In this document: piece by piece, positions 56,501 to 59,799 of the stretch
Numbering within the stretch: the first letter of the stretch is position 1
Layout of the letters: each line of letters starts with the position of its first letter
From: Adiantum capillus-veneris
Lineage: Eukaryota; Streptophyta; Polypodiopsida; Polypodiales; Pteridaceae
Direction of reading: 5' to 3'
DNA: 64,000 nucleotides
NCBI GenBank assembly: GCA_014529385.2
Contig: CM043967.1
Location: 4,647,001-4,711,000, forward strand
Made by a program: the position numbers and the translations under genes
Notes under the pieces: generated by a model
The model's database searches: none
Seen by the model: the letters and a program-made list of their open reading frames with translations, nothing else
Told to the model about the DNA's origin: nothing

Positions 56501-57168
56501 ACCTAGGGTGCTTCATCGTCTTTTCCACCATATTGGTAAAATGATCATGGTTTGTGAAAGAAACATGTTTTTGAGATCTTAAAGGTGTTGCTTGTCATGA
56601 ATGGTAGTCTGTTGCTACTTTACTCTTCAGTAAGATTTGTACAACAACATAATAACTTGAGATAGATACTTCGAAATAATTTTCTACACTTAGTCGTCTG
56701 TCGTCTTGCACAGTTTGTTCACCAGCACAGGACCATTGGTCTTCACCTTAGCTACAGCCCTCTGGCAGCAAAAAAAATGTTAAAACAGAAGAGCATTCTC
56801 CATCAGAGTTGTCGCTGCTTGTACCTTGATAGGGTATTGCATGGCTTCCCTTGTTTGTGAGCTGGCCACCTTTATTCATGTCATTTTGAGGCAGTCTAGC
56901 AATTTTTCAAAGAATTTAGGATTGTGTTAAATGTCATAAGTTCATCAAAACTGTCTATTACTGTATGTAGGAGCGATTGACTCGCAATCTGATGGTTTGC
57001 CAAGATAGATTTGAGGCACAGAAGCTAGTGCGACAAGGTGATGGTTCAACCAAGGAGTTTGAACAGTGTATGGAAGGGGTAGTGAAAGAACAAATGAAGA
57101 CCTTGCCACATCTTGCAGCTCAATTGAAGTCGCGTTTGCCGTCTGTACCAACTCAAAGAATAACTTGA
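15506..57168 (+). CDS. FAM136A: FAM136A (DUF842) family protein, three exons, 40.7-kb first intron
   Basis: Coding exons are 15506-15625, 56321-56458 and 56971-57168, giving 40 + 46 + 65 = 151 aa, close to the usual 140-150 aa. All exon junctions are phase 0 with GT-AG borders (CAG/GTGGGT, TTGCAG/CGG, CAG/GTTTGT, ATGTAG/GAG). The join reads N-F-T-L-Q / [11 protein letters not shown], matching the conserved plant FAM136A text around that point. The protein has a twin CX3C pair (C-S-Y-E-C and C-V-E-Q-C, 12 residues apart) typical of proteins imported into the mitochondrial intermembrane space by the MIA40 disulfide relay; only the first of the two CX3C pairs of animal FAM136A is kept. Its exact role in plants is unknown. 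Intron 1 (15626-56320) is filled with nested transposons; intron 2 (56459-56970) is 512 bp. Confidence 0.82.
15626..15870. repeat. Two-copy (GA)n minisatellite at the start of intron 1
   Basis: (GA)n at 15638-15676, then GGCTG...CCGTCCGTTGTCAAAAGCTG, then (GA)n at 15717-15755, then GGCTG...CTGTCCGTTGTCAAAAGCTG. The unit is therefore a GA run plus a 40-90-bp spacer repeated twice. From 15870 to 16080 there is unique-looking sequence with nothing recognisable. Confidence 0.9.
16083..16143 (-). mobile_element. Polypurine tract and truncated 3' LTR of element E
   Basis: On the minus strand AAGTGAGAGGGA is followed directly by TGTTGCTAAATTGGATT at 16129, the LTR start also seen at 20918, 20638 and 23628. 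Homology to the other LTR copies stops near 16083, so only about 47 bp of this LTR remain. Confidence 0.75.
16144..16972 (-). pseudogene. Gag remnant of element E
   Basis: Minus-strand frames (main one 16577-16783) contain [14 protein letters not shown], similar in style to the start of plant gypsy gag capsid domains (compare [10 protein letters not shown] in element C). Part of the gag is tandemly duplicated: a 67-bp unit at about 16517-16583 is repeated at 16584-16650; since 67 is not a multiple of three, this duplication itself shifts the frame. No protease or RT is seen, so this copy is non-autonomous and dead. Confidence 0.6.
16973..16984 (-). promoter_or_regulatory. Primer-binding site of element E
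   Basis: On the minus strand TGGTATCAAAGC follows the end of the 5' LTR. It matches the plant initiator tRNA-Met complement TGGTATCAGAGC with one change. Confidence 0.85.
18711..18804. repeat. Compound microsatellite (TA)n(GATA)n(GA)n
   Basis: Inside the nested solo LTR, at the place where the host LTR copy has only a short GA run (17067-17090). The array therefore expanded after the two copies diverged. Confidence 0.95.
19785..19858. repeat. (GA)n microsatellite
   Basis: About 37 GA dinucleotides inside the nested solo LTR. The corresponding place in the host LTR (about 18110-18120) has only GGAGAGAGCG. Confidence 0.97.
20919..22358 (+). mobile_element. Ty3/gypsy fragment F (gag to start of RT)
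   Basis: Plus-strand remnants of a gypsy polyprotein related to element C. Gag text ([18 protein letters not shown]) begins at once at 20925. A zinc knuckle [14 protein letters not shown] lies near 21525-21575, the protease end ([10 protein letters not shown]) near 21930, and the RT start ([13 protein letters not shown]) near 22100. Many stops and frameshifts are present. The fragment is cut off within RT at about 22350, just before an E-family LTR. The upstream part of gag was probably separated by the insertion of element E. Confidence 0.75.
22359..23770 (-). mobile_element. E-family 3' LTR with adjoining internal remnant (minus strand)
   Basis: The LTR is 22359-23628: the + strand left end is TGTCACATACGGGAG and the right end TTTAGCAACA. 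On the minus strand the polypurine tract (TAGAAGCTAGAGGGA) lies just upstream, so this is a 3' LTR. Bases 23629-23770 are internal sequence homologous to 16130-16270. The rest of the element is replaced by a different LTR starting at 23771. At about 1.27 kb the LTR is shorter than the E copy, lacking part of the middle. Confidence 0.75.
23771..24297 (+). mobile_element. D-type LTR with (CA)n tract
   Basis: Begins TGTCACAAATTGGTGACG and ends AAGTTTGTTATA (terminal CA mutated to TA), followed by a primer-binding site. It is homologous to the LTRs of element D and to the LTR at 29682. It contains 28 CA dinucleotides at 23804-23859 that the other copies lack. It is not the same family as the copia 3' LTR at 29083, so it probably belongs to a gypsy element whose body was lost. 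Confidence 0.75.
24299..24310 (+). promoter_or_regulatory. Primer-binding site after D-type LTR
   Basis: TGGTATCAGAGC, the exact complement of the 3' end of plant initiator tRNA-Met, directly after the LTR end. Confidence 0.88.
24700..24995 (+). pseudogene. Copia gag remnant
   Basis: With one frame change this reads [13 protein letters not shown] followed by E-W-L-N-D-F and [10 protein letters not shown], the Trp-centred pattern of plant copia gag (UBN2-like) N-terminal regions. It is interrupted by TAG/TGA codons near 24812 and 24990. Confidence 0.55.
25060..25290 (+). pseudogene. Copia integrase C-terminal remnant with 33-bp tandem duplication
   Basis: The frame around 25070-25270 shows [12 protein letters not shown], then K-K-L-L-F-L-G-H-S and the D-V-T-F-M-E block, all typical of the copia integrase C-terminal half. 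A unit GACAAAAGTCAGGCTTCAAGG (33 bp in full) occurs twice at about 25107 and 25140 and keeps the frame. The DDE core is missing. Confidence 0.75.
25636..26480 (+). pseudogene. Copia reverse transcriptase
   Basis: Copia RT signature blocks: [44 protein letters not shown] (catalytic Asp), A-L-Y-G-L-K-Q-A, and the catalytic box Y-V-D-D-L at about 26225-26240 in a second frame. Frameshifts lie near 25655, 26110 and 26340. It would copy element RNA into cDNA; this copy is inactive. Confidence 0.88.
26404..26915 (+). pseudogene. Copia RNase H, 5' part
   Basis: Contains [10 protein letters not shown], the strand G-W-C-D-S-D-W-A-G (catalytic Asp) and [10 protein letters not shown] (catalytic Glu). 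It is open for about 170 codons, then runs into the nested element at 26916. The reading frame continues exactly across the insertion (G-E-S-C / F-P-Q-T) when one copy of the 5-bp TGTTT duplication is ignored. Confidence 0.88.
27211..27226 (+). promoter_or_regulatory. LTR promoter: TATA box and telo-box
   Basis: TATATAA at 27211-27217 and the telo-box AAACCCTA at 27219-27226, followed by the palindrome CTAGCGCTAG. The same arrangement recurs in the second LTR copy near 28582. This is where transcription of the G family most likely starts (inference from motif and position). Confidence 0.55.
27320..27780 (+). repeat. Array of AGCGTTTT motifs in G-family LTR
   Basis: At least nine occurrences of (T/C)AGCGTTTT(T/C) spaced by about 20-60 bp, for example near 27324, 27400, 27436, 27462 and 27745. 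The other G LTRs carry the same array on the opposite strand as AAAACGCT (about 35985-36245 and 40560-40810). Spacers between the motifs are poorly related to each other. Confidence 0.75.
28846..29040 (+). pseudogene. Copia RNase H, 3' part
   Basis: Resumes after the nested element with [11 protein letters not shown] (last catalytic Asp) and [13 protein letters not shown], the conserved end of copia RNase H. It lies in the same frame as the 5' part. Confidence 0.9.
29073..29350 (+). mobile_element. Copia polypurine tract and 3' LTR (start)
   Basis: TAAGAGGGGG at 29073-29082 is the polypurine tract. TGTTAGAGTTACACCACC at 29083 opens the 3' LTR. TATA-like TTCTATAAACAG lies near 29300. The LTR end is obscured by the (CT)n tract at 29370. 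Confidence 0.7.
29370..29429. repeat. (CT)n microsatellite
   Basis: About 30 CT dinucleotides, the only long tract in the window with pyrimidines on the + strand. It abuts an inverted fragment of the C-type LTR. Confidence 0.98.
29430..29606 (-). mobile_element. Inverted fragment of C-type LTR
   Basis: The reverse complement matches the first about 180 bp of the element C LTR (42365-42560 and 54806-54995): phrases GAGAGTTTCACC, CCTGGCCTTCA and AGAGGGTCTCAAAAAT are shared. The LTR end lies at 29606 on this side. No internal sequence is attached. Confidence 0.8.
29682..30870 (+). mobile_element. D-type LTR with truncated D-like internal region
   Basis: LTR 29682-30267 starts TGTCACAAATTGATGATG and ends GCTTGTTACA. 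A primer-binding site TGGTATTAGAGC follows at 30269-30280 (initiator tRNA-Met complement with one C-to-T change). The next 590 bp match the 5' internal region of element D (about 43130-43620), for example CGGACTTATTA, CACCCTTCATACATCG and GCATAAAGCCATAAA. Homology fades near 30870 and no gag capsid or pol is left. Confidence 0.82.
30871..31527. other. No recognisable feature
   Basis: About 650 bp between the truncated D-like element and a (GA)n tract. Short frames on both strands (for example 31228-31464 on + and 30835-31194 on -) have no known domain. CTTGCCTGTTTTGCAG/GTGAAATT near 31050 resembles a splice acceptor, but no exon can be supported. Confidence 0.4.
31528..31605. repeat. (GA)n microsatellite
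   Basis: A long GA run with a single ACAG interruption near its end, preceded by CCCGGGGGGGAAGGGGA. Confidence 0.97.
31606..32490 (+). repeat. Dispersed repeat R, uninterrupted copy
   Basis: Homologous to 41580-42364 plus 56091-56270. Shared text includes ATAGCCCT..GATTGCCAGGGAT (32120), GGGATGCGCC, GAGTTGGCTATCA..GATTCTTTGG, TCTCTGCTACTT, and the end block TTTTGTAACT...TTTTTCCCCTAT...CTTGTAATT...TAATACAAAA. The + strand is T-rich, without a long reading frame. It may be the 3' untranslated part of a LINE or a SINE-like unit; the class is not decided. In both copies the right end runs into a (GA)n tract. Confidence 0.7.
32493..32641 (-). mobile_element. SINE-like fragment flanked by GA tracts
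   Basis: (GA)n at 32493-32513, then GAAGAAGAAGAAGATTTTAA..CGTAGGAAAT and AAAGATCTATCCGACGAGGAGAGTTGAAC (about 32513-32592), which matches the SINE-like copy at 41233-41400. It stops inside the presumed B box, where a (GA)n tract (32592-32641) begins. Confidence 0.6.
32876..35356 (+). CDS. LINE ORF2 fragment: endonuclease C-terminus and reverse transcriptase
   Basis: An uninterrupted 826-codon frame. Residues about 40-80 hold S-T-N-D-Y-A-L-V and L-P-T-S-D-H-T-P-I, the end of an apurinic-like endonuclease (SDH motif). RT motifs follow: A-R-F-R-A-R-H-S-T (about 380), [11 protein letters not shown] (first catalytic Asp, about 415), [10 protein letters not shown] (about 475) and [10 protein letters not shown] (catalytic YADD, about 525). 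The apparent start Met is only the first in-frame ATG after 5' truncation. It would make cDNA at a nicked target site. A frameshift at about 35300-35350 leads into the next feature. Confidence 0.9.
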   Translation: MNAQGSAMISMMNSMQLVAMNGADKFVHSGSYTCYTANHGRSTNDYALVRYDALELVHSFEVGSRLPTSDHTPIHICLHMPSMPIVNTMNTPNWSYKMQLTKKEDYASLLDSLLFDRNMPCDIEETWKIFRHAMEEVAKITMGKYQNGKQTWKGLPHNPWFDAECKEAKCKMRGLAQYSTEWEWASREYNTLKRKKRRMYELSKEQLDLSRFKKEPKKAWCNMKGKKGDVMGDFNLNEMYAYVQTLYAPSGTQEAIYTGAQAEHPKPITFQAVIKGLKSLVNGKAADTLHLTSEMLKWSGIEAKKWIHHMMNQAINQYLPQDWQENWVKALFKGGDRNLLTNYRTIMVSSCMAKLFGSIIEKDLSTWAENNGKRAIGQARFRARHSTIDHLITLRVLMDETRLKGKTLYCCFVDFTKAFDTVPCQGLWSRMETLGVPMHLRAAVGRLYQEVRCKLKTNTGFLQEFKSTMGVKQGCPLSPTLFGLCIDELDDFINKAMGEGGDRPSIGTFTLLLLIYADDVVLFAYKALLLQKLLDAVHAFCNATGLSVNVAKTKVMSVHTCRNENQPIITYDGQAHQAVERFKYLGIYVPSNHAWGSCAQNRIDARQAKYYEFENMCKQSVTRRWEIKSLAFDVCVVQTILYGVEVWGGSIPASTWNDIEKIQKKFLCRHMGIKTTTPYSVMLLETGKRPLEMQALQRVHRYLMKVKMMPESRLPHMAWQAGCKPQKNYKSKFLTSSLVEDIRKWFSRWKVGDHVDMHIEEGTEHEHGLNFDRSILEALHTRWSTAVHTSKFEYYGKHINTRYWETYKTGDISGHLCPTGQDGPLL
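35284..35673 (+). pseudogene. LINE ORF2 C-terminal zinc-knuckle segment, frameshifted
   Basis: Continues the LINE protein in another frame. It contains [20 protein letters not shown], the Cys-Cys-His-Cys pattern found at the end of many plant and algal LINE RT proteins. One frameshift relative to the 826-codon frame means the full protein cannot be made from this copy. Confidence 0.8.
36695..37716 (-). pseudogene. 3' internal region of element G with Asp/His repeat and duplicated unit
   Basis: The polypurine tract reads GAAAAGGAGGGG on the minus strand next to the LTR. The frame 36706-37002 is basic with no recognised domain. At 37454-37590 a unit of about 67 bp with GAGCCAAGATYGGTTCTTCGTG occurs twice. 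At 37620-37745 the frame is a run of Asp/His-rich repeats (K-H-D-D-L, K-H-D-D-F) made by ATCATCATGC-type DNA repeats. There is no RT or integrase. Confidence 0.6.
37718..38188 (-). pseudogene. Aspartic protease of element G
   Basis: The frame starts [13 protein letters not shown], an active-site loop with D-P-G in place of D-T/S-G, followed by a later [11 protein letters not shown] block, the conserved end of plant gypsy proteases (G-C-D-x-I-L-G-x-x-W). Downstream the frame turns into low-complexity sequence instead of RT. The Pro at the second active-site position suggests reduced or no activity. Confidence 0.7.
38343..38881 (-). pseudogene. Gag C-terminal half of element G with damaged zinc knuckle
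   Basis: The frame 38459-38881 continues the capsid region ([18 protein letters not shown]) and ends in a basic stretch. About 60 bp further on (38343-38400, another frame) the text [14 protein letters not shown] fits C-x2-C-x4-H-x4-C with the first Cys replaced by Phe. Confidence 0.65.
38882..39637 (-). pseudogene. Gag N-terminal half of element G
   Basis: A 251-codon open frame. It starts with a His/Pro/Gly-rich stretch, then a strong Arg/Glu/Lys coiled coil (residues about 65-125), a Ser/Asp-rich linker and a capsid-like part ([28 protein letters not shown]) that matches the retrotransposon gag fold pattern (W-h-x-x-F...W). A TGA at its 3' end separates it from the C-terminal half in the same phase, so one stop splits gag. 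Confidence 0.75.
39638..40102 (-). other. Leader of element G with QEP-type minisatellite
   Basis: Between primer-binding site and gag. A short minus-strand frame (39659-39880) has imperfect repeats of Q-E-P-Q-D-P-Q, made by a GGTTCTTGAGGTCTTGGG-like DNA repeat at about 39655-39765. Whether this is translated as the gag N-terminus is unclear. Confidence 0.5.
40103..40115 (-). promoter_or_regulatory. Primer-binding site of element G
   Basis: On the minus strand TTGGTATCAGAGC follows the LTR end (CACCTTACA). Exact initiator tRNA-Met complement. Confidence 0.9.
40116..41205 (-). mobile_element. Right (5') LTR of element G
   Basis: 1,090 bp. On the minus strand it starts TGTCACGTGACACATC at 41205 and ends CACTTCCGCTGCACCTTACA at 40116. 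It lacks the LINE found in its partner. The array of AAAACGCT motifs (+ strand) is at about 40560-40810. Confidence 0.88.
41206..41232. repeat. (CA)n microsatellite next to element G
   Basis: About 13 CA dinucleotides between the G LTR end (GTGACA) and the GAA tail of the SINE-like sequence. Confidence 0.93.
41233..41400 (-). mobile_element. tRNA-derived SINE-like element
   Basis: On the minus strand the head shows an A-box-like TGATAGATTGG near 41365 and, 33 nt later, a B-box-like AGTTCAACTC (about 41316-41327) preceded by GGTCTCG, the layout of a tRNA-type RNA polymerase III promoter. The body ends in (TTC)n, at 41233-41257. Parts recur at 32513-32592 and 41437-41482. Assignment rests on promoter layout, repetition and the simple-repeat tail; the source tRNA is not identified. 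Confidence 0.6.
41437..41482 (-). mobile_element. Second SINE-like fragment
   Basis: GAAGAAGATTTTAACGTCGT followed by AGGAAACTATCC matches the tail half of the SINE-like element. It is cut off by the (GA)n tract at 41485. Confidence 0.6.
41485..41568. repeat. (GA)n microsatellite
   Basis: About 42 GA dinucleotides, the longest pure tract in the window, between a SINE fragment and repeat R. Confidence 0.98.
41580..42364 (+). repeat. Dispersed repeat R, left part of the copy split by element C
   Basis: Continues at 56091-56270 after element C. The join CTCTGCTACTT/CTTCCCTCACTCCC equals the uninterrupted copy CTCTGCTACTTTCTTCCCTTACTCCC at about 32280-32306. A unit of about 42 bp (CTGCCTTCACTTGA..ATCTGTTCCTGTC) is duplicated at 41698-41784. 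Confidence 0.75.
43593..44163 (+). pseudogene. Gag capsid region of element D
   Basis: Two frames (43593-43874, 43879-44163). The capsid pattern is present: [19 protein letters not shown], then [12 protein letters not shown] and the block [13 protein letters not shown] frameshift near 43850 separates the halves. It would form the virus-like particle of the element; inactive here. Confidence 0.75.
44198..44422 (+). pseudogene. Gag zinc knuckle of element D
   Basis: Basic frame with an intact [14 protein letters not shown] (C-x2-C-x4-H-x4-C) at about 44300-44340. Nucleocapsid-like RNA-binding region between capsid and protease. In-frame TAG/TGA codons flank it. Confidence 0.85.
44474..44815 (+). 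pseudogene. Aspartic protease of element D
   Basis: The frame reads [13 protein letters not shown] at about 44487-44520, the active-site loop with D-G-R instead of D-S-G, then I-I-G-K-L-H-L and the conserved [10 protein letters not shown]. The active-site Asp remains but the Gly position is lost. Confidence 0.75.
44857..45524 (+). pseudogene. Reverse transcriptase of element D
   Basis: Starts in the linker [15 protein letters not shown], then [40 protein letters not shown] (first catalytic Asp). A frameshift near 45370 leads to [13 protein letters not shown] and the catalytic F-F-D-D-I-I-V-F at about 45463-45486. It ends at a TAG at 45522. Confidence 0.88.
45493..46219 (+). pseudogene. RT thumb and RNase H of element D
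   Basis: Frames 45493-45900, 45794-46021 and 46037-46219. F-L-G-H-V-V-S (about 45605), [13 protein letters not shown], then RNase [12 protein letters not shown] (catalytic Asp), [14 protein letters not shown], a TAG in place of Gln at 46019-46021, then N-L-R-Y-F and V-A-D-A-L-S-R-K. The catalytic Glu segment (K-E) and part of the strand are deleted near 45935. Confidence 0.8.
46380..47062 (+). pseudogene. Integrase of element D
   Basis: The H2C2 part starts [10 protein letters not shown] at about 46395 and is interrupted by an extra about 86 bp flanked by two copies of AAAGGTGTGGAGTGATACTT (46424 and 46510). Then [10 protein letters not shown]. The core follows: A-M-D-F-I-F-D-L (first Asp, about 46670), V-S-D-R-D-S-R-F (second Asp, about 46853) and [10 protein letters not shown] (Glu, about 46940-46970). 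Stops at about 46700 and 47060 (Gln to TAG in E-F-A-x-N-N). Confidence 0.85.
47055..47411 (+). pseudogene. Integrase C-terminal region of element D
   Basis: Basic frame with [12 protein letters not shown] and [13 protein letters not shown], followed by [11 protein letters not shown], the GPY/F-like module of gypsy integrases. A stop ends it at 47411. Confidence 0.7.
47417..47690. repeat. 134-bp tandem duplication in the 3' part of element D
   Basis: Units 47417-47550 and 47551-about 47690. Both contain AGTATCAGGCAGCTTCAGTC, AAGAGATTTGGAATGAATTT, GTTCGGTGGTGTGACTGTCG and GTGCTAGATGTG. The second has an extra AAGTGATGTC. Placed between integrase and polypurine tract. Confidence 0.88.
49301..50737 (+). 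pseudogene. Gag of element C
   Basis: Frames 49197-49598, 49604-50053, 50008-50340 and 50360-50737. The N-terminal part is acidic (D-M-P-D-D-T-N-E-E) and then Gln/Met/Pro-rich. The capsid pattern [34 protein letters not shown] begins near 50145, and [20 protein letters not shown] follow. At least three stops or shifts. Related to gag of element D and fragment F. Confidence 0.8.
50819..51040 (+). pseudogene. Gag zinc knuckle of element C
   Basis: Intact [14 protein letters not shown] at about 50868-50910 within a Lys-rich frame. Confidence 0.88.
51024..51763 (+). pseudogene. Aspartic protease and RT linker of element C
   Basis: [16 protein letters not shown] (about 51055-51100) is the protease loop with D-P-S in place of D-S-G. 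After a frameshift near 51230, [10 protein letters not shown] follows, then a linker with [16 protein letters not shown] and the RT start [13 protein letters not shown]. Stop TAA at about 51761. Confidence 0.8.
51764..52300 (+). pseudogene. Reverse transcriptase of element C
   Basis: Translates with stops as [24 protein letters not shown] (then TAG for Gln), L-V-M-P-F-G-L-A-N and the catalytic [10 protein letters not shown] at about 52080-52107. Frameshift near 52055. The thumb begins [10 protein letters not shown]. Confidence 0.82.
52301..52880 (+). pseudogene. RNase H of element C
   Basis: [11 protein letters not shown] near 52320; T-F-K-W-T near 52412; [14 protein letters not shown] at about 52518-52560; [21 protein letters not shown] followed by TAG and N-L-R-Y-F at about 52705. 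At least four stops. The TAG in T-D-H-(Q)-N-L is the same change as in element D. Confidence 0.78.
52912..53604 (+). pseudogene. Integrase of element C
   Basis: [13 protein letters not shown] (zinc His pair, about 53060), [16 protein letters not shown] (zinc Cys pair, about 53175), [10 protein letters not shown] (first Asp), I-V-S-N-C-D-P-R (second Asp position, here N-C-D instead of S-D-R-D), [13 protein letters not shown] (Glu). Frames are separated by TAG codons at about 53143, 53347 and 53602. Confidence 0.82.
53713..53947. mobile_element. 217-bp insertion flanked by a 9-bp direct repeat, in element C
   Basis: TTCCTCCCA occurs at 53713-53721 and 53939-53947 and the integrase C-terminal reading resumes after the second copy. 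The inserted DNA (53722-53938) is T-rich with no reading frame and no clear terminal inverted repeats. A 9-bp duplication would fit a Mutator-like (MULE) insertion; the lack of inverted repeats leaves this open. Confidence 0.5.
53950..54429 (+). pseudogene. Integrase C-terminal region of element C
   Basis: Frames 53950-54162 and 54244-54429: [19 protein letters not shown] (SH3-like strand), then [22 protein letters not shown], the conserved tail of plant gypsy integrases, then an acidic end. Bases 54430-54790 are the untranslated 3' internal part. Confidence 0.82.
54793..56090 (+). mobile_element. Polypurine tract and 3' LTR of element C
   Basis: CAAGAGGAGGG at 54793-54803 precedes TGTCATGAGGCTGTGACAACC at 54806. 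The LTR ends GCTGGTTTCA at 56090, followed by the duplication TACTT. It is longer than the 5' LTR (about 1,285 against 1,076 bp) because of extra blocks near 55180-55240 and 55500-55620. Confidence 0.9.
56096..56270 (+). repeat. Dispersed repeat R, right part
   Basis: Continues 41580-42364. Shares TTTTGTAACT, AGTTTTTCCCCTATTGTTTG, GCCTTCGGGCTTGTAATT and TAATACAAAAGGGTAC with 32300-32480. It ends at TTTTTTGCA, followed by (GA)n at 56271-56292, 28 bp before exon 2. Confidence 0.75.
56271..56292. repeat. (GA)n tract just before exon 2
   Basis: Eleven GA dinucleotides ending 28 bp upstream of exon 2. It interrupts what would be the polypyrimidine tract of the acceptor; the remaining TCTGATGTCTGAAGTTGTCATGTTGCAG has only a weak pyrimidine tract. 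Confidence 0.95.
56321..56458 (+). CDS. FAM136A: FAM136A exon 2
   Basis: Forty-six codons, phase 0 at both ends. Carries C-S-Y-E-C and C-V-E-Q-C, the twin CX3C motif, and ends E-M-S-R-F-Q. The acceptor TTGCAG precedes and the donor GTTTGTCG follows. An in-frame ATG upstream at 56267 is inside the intron and is not the start, because exon 1 supplies the conserved N-terminal segment. Confidence 0.88.
56971..57168 (+). CDS. FAM136A: FAM136A exon 3 (last)
   Basis: Sixty-five codons plus TGA. Starts [16 protein letters not shown] and includes F-E-Q-C-M-E-G-V-V and [12 protein letters not shown], conserved in plant FAM136A. Acceptor ACTGTATGTAG. The two Cys of this half are single, not CX3C pairs, as is usual in plants. 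Confidence 0.88.
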   Translation, partial: ERLTRNLMVCQDRFEAQKLVRQGDGSTKEFEQCMEGVVKEQMKTLPHLAAQLKSRLPSVPTQRIT

Positions 57169-58915
57169 GAAAGTCGTATGAGTCGGCATACTGTATTTCT
57201 CAGAAAGTAGTAGGTGCCATAGTGTTCTCATATAGTAAATTATTTGAACCCAAGAAAGAGTCCATCTTTTGAGACTGGAAACCTTGAACGGTGCTGATCA
57301 AGGAACATGTACTACATGGATTGCTTTAAGTTTTATAGGGAGACATGTGGAGCTAAGTGCAGCTGGGTGAGGAATTGTAACTTTTGCGGCAGTTGGAGTA
57401 TGAATTCTTCTGCATCGAGCTTTGGATCTGATACTACTAATTTTATTTATCGATATGTAGTTCAGAAGTACATGAACATTCAGTTTTGTATAACTTGGCT
57501 CTTTTTCCTGAAAATTCGAGTTTGAATTGATTGATTACCAAGGATTGTTTCCAATTGTAACTGTCTACCAAGGCTCTTGCTTGTGTAGGTTTGCTCTTAT
57601 TTCTTTCAAGCTCACTTTGGATTGATTATTTGCCACGCATGTTGCCTCATCGCTTGCACAATGTTGATACCCGAAGATTTAATTTTTCTTTCCTGTTACA
57701 ATAGTCAATTGCTTTTTGAAGTTCTCGCGACAGAAAAGCTTCATTTAGCTTGTTTTTTGTAAAGCGAGTATTCTCAAATACTCATCAATCCTGAGAGAGG
57801 TTCATCTTTCCATATTTAGAGGGGAGAAACCACAGCCAGAAGAGGGAGAATTAGTGACCTCTCAGGTCAGGGCTTTTTCGGTTATGCTTAGTTTGTCTAA
57901 GTAGAGGAATCTTTCTTTGTACATGTGTGCTTTTTGTTTATGACACGTCGAGAAAGGGCAATGCCTGCTATACAAGACTGCTTTGTATCGCTGTTGATTC
58001 TTTGTATGGTATTGGCAAAAACTCTCTTAGATTGGGAAAAATAGGATGACATAAAAGGCCTACATTTTTTTTTGCTCTTTATTTTTTGCCTTTTTGGTGT
58101 ATATCATGTGATACTTATTGTATAGATGAAGGATTGTCAACACTTGGAGTTTTTCGGACCATTTGGGATGTTTACTAGTACGCCCTCAGGTCAATGTGAC
58201 TGTTCCAATGAGCATTTAGGGCTGCATATGGATTGGCTGGAGGACGTGGTAGCTGAAATGTGGTTTTCTAGGTTGATATGAAGTTTTTTCTGATTGTGTC
58301 TCCTTTCTTCCTTGTAAATATGCCCTAGACAGATCATTTACACCGTAGTGCCACTATTTGGCATCATTACCAGTACGAGTTGATTTGTTTTTTTTTTTTG
58401 GCTTGTCTAGGTTACACTACTGATAATTAAATAACTAGCTGGATGGGGCATATTAGTTTCCTCTTCAACATGGCAATATTTCTTTTTTGGAACTAATTCA
58501 GTTGATAGTGTAGACCATCTTGACCTGGGCTACATGGAAATACAATTGTCATGAGGTAAGACTATGGTGTTTTGAATACTGGGTTACTAGGCAATTATGT
58601 AAAAATGCACTGTTGGCCTTTCTGTGGTGCTGGCCAACGTGCTCCTATGACTTGCTTAGTTCAATGTTATTCGTTGCGTTGGTGCCTAAGTTAGTTTTGG
58701 TTGTTTGTCGAGGTTTGCAATTACATGAACCTAAAGTTATTTACTAGTGAGGCTGCTTTGGAGCGTTGGGAGTAAGGCTTGTGTTGATTCCCTTGCTGTA
58801 TAATTCTTGTTGTGGTGATGAGCCACCTATTCGCCCCGGGAATGGGACCATTTATATGATTGGATGTTGAATCTTGATTCACCATTTGGATCTCTCTCTT
58901 TAATGAACTGCATTG
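57169..58915. other. 3' untranslated and intergenic sequence
   Basis: The start is probably the FAM136A 3' UTR. The rest is T-rich single-copy-looking DNA without a supported gene; short frames such as 57307-57525 and 58520-58747 have no known domain. Confidence 0.5.
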
Positions 58916-58920
58916 ATTGA

Positions 58921-59010
58921 TGTGAATGCATCCTGCCACTGTTTAAAACCCATTGGACCAATTGATGTGAATGCATCCTGCCACTGTTTAAAACCCATTG
59001 GACCAATCTT
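58921..59010. repeat. 45-bp perfect tandem duplication
   Basis: TGTGAATGCATCCTGCCACT plus 25 bp (GTTTAAAACC..ATTGGACCA..) occurs at 58921 and again at 58966, identical along the unit. Recent duplication. Confidence 0.95.
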
Positions 59011-59799
59011 TTTATAGCTAGAAGTTTGCATTAACTACAGACAGGCCCTTATCCCTACCATGTCGTAACGCATAACCTAGCTACTGATCAATTCCCTAAC
59101 ATATTAGGGACTGTGACATACCCTATTAATCTGAATGCCTCTTTAATGGCCTTTGACTTGGGATCAGGAGGCATTAGAAGATTGATTATTTTGAGGAATG
59201 TAGCCCAGACTAGAATATTAAGATCTGAGACATTGGAAAGGAGTTCACTTATGGATGCATTAATCTACGTAGCTCGATTTGACTTGACAACCTGTTGTTT
59301 AAATTGTTTATTTGAAAAAAAACAGCGCTTTGGCATGAATTTTCTTTAGATGATGCTCTAGGGTGGATCATTGTTCTTGGAAGGAATATACAATGTGTTA
59401 CAACCGGTAGTAAGTTTTTGGTCAAGTAAGGAGCATTATAAGTCTCGACTTATAATGATGCTAGCAATTCATCATGGTAGAGATGTCTCCTCTATGAAAA
59501 ACCCTCGGTCTTGATTAATCTGAGGGCACTTCTTCTTTAAGCATTTCTATTGTTCAATGGTGTAAGAGTGATGCTCACAATTATTTGACACACTAGCTTT
59601 CTAAAGTCCTCCCTTCAATCAATTCGTGTGCAAAATGTGTATCCTTCCTCACATGAAGAGTCATAGCTTGTTGGATGCAGGGTTTGGTTAATGCCAACTA
59701 TCTATGCTTATACTGGGGCTTTGCAATATGAGGAAAGGAACAAGTCTCTTGTAGAAAAGGGAACCTTGTTTTATGCACTACACGATAGCCACACAAAGA
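59011..59799. other. No recognisable feature
   Basis: Non-coding. A 78-codon frame at 59113-59349 has no domain or codon signal that supports it. Confidence 0.4.
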
